Shown: one piece after another, positions 1 through 4,635 of the stretch
How positions within the stretch are numbered: the stretch's first letter is position 1
How the letters are laid out: the number at the start of each line of letters is the position of its first letter
From: Eubacterium limosum
GTDB lineage: Bacteria > Bacillota > Clostridia > Eubacteriales > Eubacteriaceae
DNA length: 5,561 nucleotides
Assembly: GCA_959020865.1 (NCBI GenBank)
Contig: CAUEUD010000231.1
Location: 1 to 5,561 of the forward strand
Direction of reading: 5' to 3'
Program-made: the position numbers and the translations under genes
Notes under the pieces: generated by a model
Told to the model about the DNA's origin: nothing
Databases searched by the model: none
The model's input: only the letters and a program-made list of their open reading frames with translations

Positions 1-560
1 GCCCCGAAAGCGAAAGCGGCCGAGTGGCGGGCCAGATGCTCGTCATGACCTTTAAGCCCCTGATTCTGGCCACCATCAGCCGCACAAAAATCCAGGACGA
101 CCAGTTCGAGGACGCCTTCCAGGACGGCGTGGTCGCCTTTATAGAAGGCCTGAAAAAGTTTGACCCCAGCCGGGGCGCCGGCTTTAACGCCTTTATCCAG
201 GTGCACCTGCGCCAGTACTTCAGAAAATGGCAGAGCGGACAGTTTAACCATTCCGTAAAGCCCGATAAAACCCTTGACGACCAAGTGCCCGGAAGAGAAG
301 GCCTGACCCTCGCAGAGGTCGTGCCCGACAAAGGAATCAACCTCGAGGCCGATTATATCGAGCGAGCGGAAGAACGCACCGGCCAGAAAAGACTCGTGAG
401 GGGGCTGAGCCGCCTGAAGCCCAGCTACCGCAGCGTGCTGGAAAAGCACTATTGTGAGGGCAAGACCCAGACCGAAATTGCCGCAGAGGAAGGAGTGAGC
501 CTGCAGGCCGTCAACCAGCGCCATGACCGCGCCATAAAAAAATTAAAAAAAGTTTTGTAA
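1..560 (+). CDS. Sigma-70 family RNA polymerase sigma factor, 5' end outside window
   Basis: A short sigma factor that would direct RNA polymerase to a specific promoter set. The frame is open from base 3 with no stop. The first in-window start is a GTG at 24, with ATGs at 36 and 45, but none has a Shine-Dalgarno sequence. The residues before them (PESESGR, then a stretch ending FKPLIL) look like the usual sigma N-terminus, so the true start is probably upstream. Region 2 is visible as EDAFQDGVVAFIEGLKKFDP followed by GFNAFIQVHLRQYFRKW (about bases 108-230). A short linker leads to region 4 with a helix-turn-helix (LSRLKPSYRSVLEKHY, then TQTEIAAEEGVSLQAVNQ, about bases 404-515). Regions 1.1 and 3 are absent or minimal, as in small alternative sigma factors. 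The gene ends in two A7 runs coding for lysines. The two following small genes probably belong with it. The family call is secure; the regulon is unknown. Confidence 0.85.
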   Translation, partial: PESESGRVAGQMLVMTFKPLILATISRTKIQDDQFEDAFQDGVVAFIEGLKKFDPSRGAGFNAFIQVHLRQYFRKWQSGQFNHSVKPDKTLDDQVPGREGLTLAEVVPDKGINLEADYIERAEERTGQKRLVRGLSRLKPSYRSVLEKHYCEGKTQTEIAAEEGVSLQAVNQRHDRAIKKLKKVL

Positions 561-566
561 AAAGCG

Positions 567-594
567 TTGATATTTCTCGAAAAAAAAGTATGTA
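567..594 (+). promoter_or_regulatory. Possible promoter upstream of the DUF1659 gene
   Basis: The 88-bp gap after the sigma gene contains TTGATA (567-572), a 16-bp spacer rich in A, and TATGTA (589-594), repeated at 593-598. The -35 is good and the -10 is poor against the SigA consensus. It could be a weak SigA promoter or a site for the alternative sigma factor encoded just upstream. An imperfect hairpin follows at about 600-623 (GTGT and GGC pairing with GCC and ACAC). This rests on pattern matching only. Confidence 0.22.
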
Positions 595-648
595 TGTAGT
601 GTAGGGCAAAACGCCACACACAATACAAACCCAAAAGGAGAAAAGCAC

Positions 649-873
649 ATGGCAGTCGAAGAAACCCTGAAAGACACCAAACTCAAAGTGAAGGTAAACT
701 ATGGCGAGAAAGAAGGAAAAATTGAGCGCGGCAGCAAAACCTACGGCGACGTCCGGCACGACGCCACCAAGGAACAGTTAGAGAGTGCCTACGGGCACAT
801 CGTTTCCATGCAGGAGCCCATTGGGGAGGGCTGTGAGCGCATCACCGCCAGCGACATCACAAAAACCGAGTAA
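649..873 (+). CDS. DUF1659-like small protein
   Basis: A 74-residue protein with no signal peptide or membrane segment. The layout matches the DUF1659 family: a short MAVEET lead, a beta-strand-like LKVKVNYG, a charged turn (KEGKIERGSKTYGDV), an amphipathic helix (ATKEQLESAYGHIVSMQ, residues 39-55) and a C-terminal ERITASDI segment. The length is typical of the family, whose function is unknown. The start is supported by AAAAGGAG eight bases upstream. It lies 88 bp after the sigma factor gene and 59 bp before the DUF2922 gene. That grouping recurs in Firmicutes, often with a small YvrJ-type protein, which I do not find here. The family assignment is from recalled sequence pattern and is less certain than the coding call. 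Confidence 0.72.
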   Translation: MAVEETLKDTKLKVKVNYGEKEGKIERGSKTYGDVRHDATKEQLESAYGHIVSMQEPIGEGCERITASDITKTE

Positions 874-932
874 AAAAGAAAGCACATCACGGCATCCAGT
901 ATTCAAGTTTTAACAGGAAAAGGAGATAAACC

Positions 933-1163
933 ATGGCAGTAACCACCAAAAAAGATTTGAACCTGACTTTTACCACCGAAAGCGGCAAAGAGTATCGAAT
1001 GACCATCCCGGATTACCGGGAAGGCATCACCGATGAAGCAATCAAAACCGCAGCGGCCGGCATTGTGGCCGACAACATCTTCGCGCCCGAGGGCTTCGCC
1101 CTGGCCAAACTCTCCGGCGCCAGGCGCGTGGACACCACCACCACCGACGTGGCCGTAGCGTAA
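933..1163 (+). CDS. DUF2922 family small protein
   Basis: A 76-residue soluble protein. It has the DUF2922 pattern: an N-terminal strand (LNLTFTTESGKEYRMTIPD, residues 9-27) then a helix (ITDEAIKTAAAGIVADNIF, residues 32-50). The C-terminus is SGARRVDTTTTDVAV, close to the usual 'gA..vd.t..e' ending of the family. Function is unknown. The ribosome binding site AAAAGGAGA sits seven bases before the ATG. A TAA at 1161-1163 is followed at once by the A-run and arm of a terminator, so this is the last gene of the plus-strand unit. It is probably co-transcribed with the DUF1659 gene. Confidence 0.8.
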   Translation: MAVTTKKDLNLTFTTESGKEYRMTIPDYREGITDEAIKTAAAGIVADNIFAPEGFALAKLSGARRVDTTTTDVAVA

Positions 1164-1169
1164 AAAAAG

Positions 1170-1250
1170 AAGTCCCAGACTGTACCTCTCCAATAAGTTA
1201 GACTTTAAAATTTAATTTATTGGAGGTTGGTACAGACGGGACTTTTTTTT
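1170..1250. terminator. Bidirectional intrinsic terminator with extended hairpin
   Basis: AAGTCCC (1170-1176) pairs with GGGACTT (1238-1244), followed on the plus strand by eight T (1243-1250). On the minus strand the stem is followed by C and seven T (1168-1162). It therefore serves both the plus-strand DUF cassette and the convergent minus-strand operon ending at 1256. Between the outer arms are further pairs: TGTACC with GGTACA and CTCCAATAA with TTATTGGAG. These give one long hairpin of about 75 nt. The unusual length is explained by the nested element described separately. Confidence 0.88.
1181..1234. mobile_element. 54-bp MITE-like fold-back element nested in the terminator loop
   Basis: The segment begins TGTACC and ends GGTACA, with CTCCAATAA (1188-1196) and TTATTGGAG (1217-1225) as a second pair of inverted arms around an AT-rich centre. 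Both sides are flanked by GAC (1178-1180 and 1235-1237), which looks like a 3-bp target duplication. Removing the element and one GAC leaves AAGTCCC-AGAC-GGGACTT plus a T-run, a normal terminator with a four-base loop. The ends (TGTACC, then CCAATAAGTTAGAC on the left) resemble the ends of IS150-group IS3 elements, as I remember them. It has no coding capacity. The alternative is that the whole hairpin arose as one unit. Confidence 0.5.
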
Positions 1251-1255
1251 AAGCT

Positions 1256-2134
1256 TTATTTTGCTTTGATATCCAGATAACATTCATAGGCTTCTGCGCC
1301 GGTGCGTCCGTTATGAACGACTTCGCGGATGGCCTGGATCATGGCTTTAGGGTCGTCTGCCTGGAAGACGTTACGGCCCATATCGACGCCGTGGGCGCCG
1401 CGGCTGATAGCCTGATAAGCCATTTCAAGGGCTTCGGCTTCCGGGATTTTCTTACCGCCGGCAATGACAAGCGGAACGGGGCAGGCGGCGGCGACTTCCT
1501 CGAAGTTATCGCAGTAGTAGACCTTGACGATCTGTGCGCCGAATTCTGCCAGCATGCGGGTTGCCAGGGAGAAATACTTGGTAGTGCGCTCCATTTCCTT
1601 ACCAACGGCGACAACGCCGAGGGTGGGAATGCCGTAGCGGTTGCCTGCGTCAATGGTTTTTACGATGTTATTGATGCTTTCACATTCGCCCTCTGAGCCG
1701 ATAAAGGACTGGATGGCCATACAGGTGGCGTTCATGCGGATAGCGTCCTCAATATCGACACCGATGACTTCATGGCTCATGTCATCTTTTAAGACAGAGC
1801 TTCCTGCAGAGCAGCGCAGAGCGATGGCTTTTTTGCAGTCTGGCGGAATACAGGTGCGCAGTGCGCCCCGGGTGCCCATGAGAACATCTGCGTAGTCCAT
1901 GAGCGGTGGGATGGCCAGGTCAAGGCGTTCGAGTCCCTGGGTTGGTCCCATAATATAGCCGTGGTCAAAAGCGAGCATGATGGTGTTGCCGCTTTTGGGG
2001 TCAAAGATCTGGGATAAACGTGTTTTCATACCCCAGTCTACGTTTTCCATGCCTTTGACATGGAAACTTTTATTTTCTGCCGGCCGGTCAAAGCCGAAAT
2101 CTTTTGCGTGTTTGTTGCCGTCTTTATCTGCCAT
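1256..2134 (-). CDS. lsrF: LsrF-type class I aldolase/thiolase
   Basis: A 292-residue (alpha/beta)8-barrel protein of the DeoC/LsrF class I aldolase group. In E. coli, LsrF (291 residues) transfers an acetyl group from phosphorylated 3-hydroxy-pentane-2,4-dione to CoA in autoinducer-2 breakdown. The likeness is close end to end, including the N-terminal extension before the barrel (GFDRPAENKSFHVKG). Visible motifs are MLAFDHGYIMGPTQGLER (residues 53-70, with Asp57), the Schiff-base lysine in AQIVKVYY (Lys204, equivalent to E. coli Lys203), and the phosphate-binding loops VIAGGKK (223-229) and GVDMGRNVFQ (249-258). AAGGAGA lies nine bases upstream of the ATG. It is last in the dhaL-VOC-dhaK operon, after a terminator-like hairpin. 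The fold and catalytic lysine are clear; the actual substrate is inferred, and a related phospho-sugar aldolase activity is possible. Confidence 0.85.
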   Translation of the reverse strand: MADKDGNKHAKDFGFDRPAENKSFHVKGMENVDWGMKTRLSQIFDPKSGNTIMLAFDHGYIMGPTQGLERLDLAIPPLMDYADVLMGTRGALRTCIPPDCKKAIALRCSAGSSVLKDDMSHEVIGVDIEDAIRMNATCMAIQSFIGSEGECESINNIVKTIDAGNRYGIPTLGVVAVGKEMERTTKYFSLATRMLAEFGAQIVKVYYCDNFEEVAAACPVPLVIAGGKKIPEAEALEMAYQAISRGAHGVDMGRNVFQADDPKAMIQAIREVVHNGRTGAEAYECYLDIKAK

Positions 2135-2160
2135 AAGTTTGATCTCCTTTATTCTGAATT

Positions 2161-2187
2161 AAAAAGCGGCGTTTAAAGGCCGCTTTT
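2161..2187 (-). terminator. Terminator-like hairpin between dhaK and lsrF
   Basis: On the minus strand AAAAGCGGC (2187-2179) pairs perfectly with GCCGCTTTT (2170-2162) around an eight-base loop, followed by a five-T run ending at 2161. It begins 20 bases after the dhaK stop and ends 26 bases before the lsrF ATG. It looks like an intrinsic terminator or attenuator. No room remains for a promoter between it and lsrF, so lsrF expression would depend on read-through, or the hairpin may mark an RNA processing end. Confidence 0.7.
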
Positions 2188-2207
2188 GTGATTGGTCGTT
2201 GCTTAAC

Positions 2208-3206
2208 TTAAACTACTTTGTATGGGGTTTTACATGGAGCATTCCAGTATTTCAGCTCTTCTTCGTCTACGCGGGCCATAAACATCTGGAAGCCTGCTGT
2301 TTCCTGCACTGTCAGGATTTCGCCAACCCAGTTTGCCTTGACATGAATGTCTTTTTCTTCCAGGTATTTGTAAACCTTGCGGAAAACAATGAGAAGTTCC
2401 ATTAATGTGGAGGAACCGCTGCCGTTGATGAATACCATCACGTCTTCGCCGGCTTTAAGATCAAGGTCTGCAATTAATTCGTCTGCCATGATCACAGCGG
2501 TTTCGTCGGCTGATTTCATTGGCTGGCGTCCGCCGCCGCCTTCACCGTGCTGTCCCATGCCAACTTCCATTTCGTCATCGCCTAAGGTAGAGATAACTTC
2601 GCCGTTTGCCGGATGGGTTGCGCCCTTGGCGGCTACAGCGATGGTTGCCATGTTGTCTGCGAATTTCTGGGCAATGGCAGCTACTTCGTCTAAGGATTTG
2701 CCTTCAGCTGCGGCAGCAGCAGCGATTTTGTATACGGGCACACAGCCAACCAGGCCGCGGCGATCGTCTGCGTTGGAGCGCGGTGCGTTTGCAATATCTT
2801 CCTGAGTAACAACTTTTTTAACGTTTAAGCCTAATTTTGCAGCTTCCTTCATGGTTTTGTTGCCTGTGAGCATATCGCCTGCATGGTTTAAAACAACGAA
2901 TAAAACGCCGTGGCCTTTATCGGCCATCTTTAAAGCTTCGATACAGGCCTTATAGCCAGGTGCTGCGAAAATGTCCCCGATAACGCAGATGTCTACCATG
3001 CCTTCGCCAACAAAACCTTCGATGGCAGGTTCGTGGCCAGCGCCGCCCAAGGTAACAACGGTTACGCGGTCTGCGTCCTTTAGTTTTTTGTTAACAACCA
3101 GGTTGTTGCCTGTCACTTCGATAATATCTGGGTTTGCCAGTTCCAGGCCTTCCAGTAATTCAGATACAATGTTTTCTGGCTGGTTTAAGAATTTTTTCAT
3201 GGTCAT
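2208..3206 (-). CDS. dhaK: Dihydroxyacetone kinase substrate-binding subunit DhaK-like
   Basis: A 332-residue DhaK-domain protein (E. coli DhaK is 356). DhaK holds the hydroxy-ketone as a covalent hemiaminal on a histidine while DhaL delivers the phosphate. Key residues are visible: LGGAGHEPA with His58 (E. coli His56), NHAGD with Asp111 (E. coli Asp109, catalytic base) and GMGQHGEGG with His220 (E. coli His218, covalent site). GDIFAAP (77-83) and the DRRG segment (148-151) are also family features. The usual VKNYTGD motif here reads VLNHAGD, so the substrate-contacting lysine is replaced by Leu106. The start at 3206 has a GGGGGA ribosome site about ten bases upstream; a second ATG at 3200 fits less well. 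It is separated from the VOC gene by 198 bp and from dhaL by that gene. The DhaK family is certain; dihydroxyacetone as substrate is not. Confidence 0.88.
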   Translation of the reverse strand: MTMKKFLNQPENIVSELLEGLELANPDIIEVTGNNLVVNKKLKDADRVTVVTLGGAGHEPAIEGFVGEGMVDICVIGDIFAAPGYKACIEALKMADKGHGVLFVVLNHAGDMLTGNKTMKEAAKLGLNVKKVVTQEDIANAPRSNADDRRGLVGCVPVYKIAAAAAAEGKSLDEVAAIAQKFADNMATIAVAAKGATHPANGEVISTLGDDEMEVGMGQHGEGGGGRQPMKSADETAVIMADELIADLDLKAGEDVMVFINGSGSSTLMELLIVFRKVYKYLEEKDIHVKANWVGEILTVQETAGFQMFMARVDEEELKYWNAPCKTPYKVV

Positions 3207-3237
3207 TTTAGGTTTTCCCCCTGTTAATTTAGAATTT

Positions 3238-3276
3238 ATTTGGTTTTTAAATTTAGTTTAAAATTTGGTTTTTAAA
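3238..3276. repeat. Two 14-bp direct repeats upstream of dhaK
   Basis: ATTTGGTTTTTAAA occurs exactly at 3238-3251 and 3263-3276, a 25-bp period, just upstream of the dhaK ribosome site (minus strand AAAAACCAAAT). The surroundings are very AT-rich. They could be paired protein-binding sites or a local duplication; no convincing promoter is seen with them. Confidence 0.5.
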
Positions 3277-3285
3277 AGGATCGTA

Positions 3286-3333
3286 TTTTTTCTAAAAAAC
3301 AGAAATCCAGATTGGAGTGTTTTTCAGAAAAAA
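3286..3333. repeat. 15-bp-arm inverted repeat in VOC-dhaK spacer
   Basis: TTTTTTCTAAAAAAC (3286-3300) pairs with GTTTTTCAGAAAAAA (3319-3333) over all 15 positions, with one G-U wobble in the minus-strand RNA. The 18-base loop contains a smaller TCCA/TGGA hairpin. The stem is AT-rich and would lie in the mRNA leader of dhaK. It may be a processing or stability element, a weak terminator, or part of a dispersed intergenic repeat. Confidence 0.6.
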
Positions 3334-3350
3334 TGCGTTTGTTCGGTTAC

Positions 3351-3379
3351 CGCTCGCTCGCTAACGCTCCTTGCTCGCT
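3351..3379. repeat. CGCT-rich degenerate tandem repeat
   Basis: Five CGCT units occur here: three in tandem at 3351-3362, then at 3365-3368 and 3376-3379, read as AGCG on the minus strand. The block is much more GC-rich than the AT-rich sequence on its right and lies next to a perfect hairpin. It resembles the core of a dispersed intergenic repeat; copies elsewhere in the genome cannot be seen from here. Confidence 0.4.
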
Positions 3380-3380
3380 G

Positions 3381-3401
3381 CCAGTTTTCTTTGAAAACTG
3401 G
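3381..3401 (-). other. Perfect 9-bp hairpin just after the VOC stop codon
   Basis: CCAGTTTTC (3381-3389) and GAAAACTGG (3393-3401) form a perfect stem with a three-base loop, three bases beyond the VOC stop codon. Neither strand continues with a T-run, so it is not a standard intrinsic terminator. It could be a 3'-end stabilising hairpin that separates dhaL-VOC mRNA from dhaK-lsrF mRNA. Confidence 0.6.
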
Positions 3402-3404
3402 ACC

Positions 3405-3728
3405 TCACTTCATTTCCATCAGCTCGAGGACGGTGCCGTGTACGTCGACAAATGCGATGTCCAGGGTTTCGTCAACAGTCATTCTTCCATTTAAGACGGT
3501 GGCGCCTTCTTCTTCGATGAACTGGTCGATATTTGGTACTTTATAGGCAACGTGGGTTTTGTTTACAACATCCGGGTGAAGGGGAGTCCCTTCTTCAAAA
3601 CGCAGGTATTCAAATTTCAGGTCGTTGTTGTCTGGGCCGGAGATATAAACCTTCAGGCCATCTGCGTAATCTTCAGGTAATACGGTTTCCTTTACAGGAA
3701 CGCCAACGTGCATGATTTCATATTTCAT
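3405..3728 (-). CDS. VOC (glyoxalase/bleomycin-resistance fold) family protein
   Basis: A 107-residue single-domain VOC protein, short for the family, predicted cytoplasmic. Four residues fall where VOC enzymes place metal ligands: His7 (EIMHVGVPV, first strand), Glu40 (LKFEYLRF), His59 (NKTHVAYKV) and Glu102 (GTVLELMEM, last strand). This suggests an active metal-dependent isomerase, epimerase or lyase rather than a binding protein. PNIDQFIEEEG (65-75) is the usual helix after the third strand. AGGAGGA precedes the ATG by about eight bases. It lies between dhaL (38-bp gap) and dhaK, so its substrate is probably the hydroxy-ketone or phosphorylated product handled by those enzymes. A role like that of LsrG (isomerisation of phospho-AI-2) is my inference. 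Detoxification of methylglyoxal formed from triose phosphates is an alternative. Confidence 0.8.
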   Translation of the reverse strand: MKYEIMHVGVPVKETVLPEDYADGLKVYISGPDNNDLKFEYLRFEEGTPLHPDVVNKTHVAYKVPNIDQFIEEEGATVLNGRMTVDETLDIAFVDVHGTVLELMEMK

Positions 3729-3766
3729 CTTAAATTCCTCCTAAGAACTTAATAAATTAAAACAAA

Positions 3767-4390
3767 TTAAAGGGCGTAGCCTTCTGCCAGTCCTTCGTAA
3801 AACAGGGCAAAGGATACAGAGCCGGGATCGGTATGGCCGATGGCGCGGTCGCCGATGTAGCGTGCGCGTCCATATTTCCCCAGCATATCTGAGGTTGCGT
3901 CGGAGCCTTCACGGGCAGCCTTGGCAGCCTGATTCAGGACTTCCTGATTAATCTTATCGGCATTTCTGATTACCTCAGTGGCCGGGTAAATGGCATCCAT
4001 CATGGATTTTCCGCCAGGCTTTGCACCGGATGTATCGAAGAATTCTTCGTAGGCGCCGAGCAGGATGGTCTTAATGAAGGATTCGGTATCCTGGCTGGGG
4101 TCGGCTGTGTCGGCCATTCCGCAGACAAAGGAGCCGAACAGAGGAGCCGCGGAGCCGCCGCTGATGTCCTCCAGGGTGTCATTAAGCGCTTCCAGTGCTT
4201 CTTTGAGGTCGGTTTCTTCGTTCCAGGCATCCACTTCGGTCACCAGTGCTTTGGCGATCTTTTCCATGGTGGTCCCGTGGTCGCCATCGCCGAGTTCACA
4301 GTCCAGTTTGGTTAAATTATCGACGTTGCTGATGATTTTATTAGCAGATGTCAATAACATGTTTTTAATTTTTAAGGTTTCTACTGACAT
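3767..4390 (-). CDS. dhaL: Dihydroxyacetone kinase phosphoryl-transfer subunit DhaL-like
   Basis: A 207-residue all-helical DhaL-domain protein that carries the nucleotide and passes phosphate to the substrate held by DhaK. The Mg-binding aspartates are at the same numbers as in E. coli: Asp30, Asp35 and Asp37 in LDCELGDGDHGTTM. Other family motifs are ISGGSAAPLFGSF (77-88), SGAKPGGKSMMDAIYP (121-136) and the C-terminal RARYIGDRAIGHTDPGS (175-191). In the glycine-rich loop the common GGxSGPLYG pattern is GGSAAPLFG, a mild departure. The start at 4390 is preferred because GGAGGT sits six bases upstream. An in-frame ATG at 4447 would begin inside an operator and upstream of the predicted transcription start. 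It is the first gene of the operon, from a promoter shared divergently with the SorC-type regulator. No DhaM is in the window, so the phosphoryl donor (PTS or ATP) is unknown. Confidence 0.9.
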   Translation of the reverse strand: MSVETLKIKNMLLTSANKIISNVDNLTKLDCELGDGDHGTTMEKIAKALVTEVDAWNEETDLKEALEALNDTLEDISGGSAAPLFGSFVCGMADTADPSQDTESFIKTILLGAYEEFFDTSGAKPGGKSMMDAIYPATEVIRNADKINQEVLNQAAKAAREGSDATSDMLGKYGRARYIGDRAIGHTDPGSVSFALFYEGLAEGYAL

Positions 4391-4396
4391 ACTCTT

Positions 4397-4402
4397 ACCT
4401 CC
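4397..4402 (-). promoter_or_regulatory. Strong ribosome binding site fixing the dhaL start
   Basis: GGAGGT on the minus strand, six bases before the ATG at 4390. It excludes the longer reading from 4447, which has no such site. Confidence 0.85.
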
Positions 4403-4425
4403 GGTATCGGTTTCAACTTGATTAT

Positions 4426-4454
4426 AGAATATCATCAGTATTGACATTTGTCAA
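4426..4454 (-). promoter_or_regulatory. Promoter of the dhaL-VOC-dhaK-lsrF operon
   Basis: On the minus strand TTGACA (4454-4449), a 17-bp spacer and TATTCT (4431-4426) form a SigA-type promoter. Transcription would start near 4419, giving a leader of about 29 bases with the dhaL ribosome site. The -35 is half of the operator at 4441-4454, so a bound regulator would block RNA polymerase directly. Confidence 0.6.
4441..4454. promoter_or_regulatory. Operator 1 (TTGACATTTGTCAA)
   Basis: A palindrome with six-base arms TTGACA and TGTCAA around TT. It covers the -35 box of the dhaL promoter. It is identical to operator 3. Such short palindromes in a divergent region are typical of SorC-family targets, and the neighbouring regulator is the likely ligand. 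Confidence 0.7.
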
Positions 4455-4507
4455 TTGTAAAAACGTAAAATAATTTAAAAACTTTAAAAAAGACCGAAAA
4501 AATGCAA

Positions 4508-4536
4508 AAAATAAGCTAATTTCTGACAAATGTAAA
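4508..4536 (-). promoter_or_regulatory. Possible second minus-strand promoter
   Basis: TTTACA (4536-4531), 17 bases, then TATTTT (4513-4508) on the minus strand, again with the -35 inside an operator copy. It would give a leader about 80 bases longer than the proximal promoter. It is weaker than that one, in an AT-rich region where chance matches are common. Confidence 0.3.
4523..4536. promoter_or_regulatory. Operator 2 (imperfect copy, inverted)
   Basis: CTGACAAATGTAAA, whose minus strand TTTACATTTGTCAG differs from the perfect operators at two positions. It keeps the ACA-NN-TGT core and sits between the two perfect copies, 82 bp from operator 1 and 47 bp from operator 3 (start to start). 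Confidence 0.55.
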
Positions 4537-4569
4537 GTTAATTTGGTTTTGAATCTTAAAAACTGTGGA

Positions 4570-4583
4570 TTGACATTTGTCAA
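4570..4583. promoter_or_regulatory. Operator 3 (TTGACATTTGTCAA)
   Basis: An exact copy of operator 1, overlapping the -35 and start of the spacer of the regulator promoter. Confidence 0.7.
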
Positions 4584-4598
4584 AAAATAGAGTATATT
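4570..4598 (+). promoter_or_regulatory. Promoter of the SorC-type regulator gene
   Basis: TTGACA (4570-4575), a 17-bp spacer and TATATT (4593-4598) make a near-consensus SigA promoter. Transcription would start near 4605, about 30 bases before the regulator ATG. The -35 is the left arm of operator 3, which points to autoregulation. Confidence 0.75.
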
Positions 4599-4611
4599 TA
4601 GAAAAAAGCTG

Positions 4612-4625
4612 TTGACATTTGTAAA
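4612..4625. promoter_or_regulatory. Operator 4, overlapping the regulator's ribosome site
   Basis: TTGACATTTGTAAA differs from the perfect operator at one base. It lies 42 bp (about four helical turns) from operator 3, downstream of the predicted transcription start. Its last three bases are the first three of the AAAGGAGA ribosome site (4623-4630). It would act as a roadblock or a looping partner rather than a -35 occluder, since no -10 follows it at the right distance. Confidence 0.55.
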
Positions 4626-4635
4626 GGAGAGCATC

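Noticed and set aside
536..562. A7 runs at the end of the sigma gene as a programmed frameshift site
   Set aside because: A -1 shift would add only about three residues before a stop at 569-571, so no meaningful product results.
1313..1696. Plus-strand ORF of 127 codons opposite lsrF
   Set aside because: It is antisense to a clear LsrF homologue, with no ribosome site or family pattern.
2338..2351. TTGACATGAATGTC inside dhaK as a fifth operator
   Set aside because: The arm spacing differs from the intergenic operators and it codes for conserved protein; likely chance.
3381..3401. Intrinsic terminator after the VOC gene
   Set aside because: The stem is perfect but neither strand has a following T-run, so I list it as a hairpin only.
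4391..4447. Longer dhaL reading from an ATG at 4447
   Set aside because: It starts inside operator 1 and upstream of the predicted transcription start, has no ribosome site, and adds residues not found in DhaL proteins. The ATG at 4390 has GGAGGT at the right distance.
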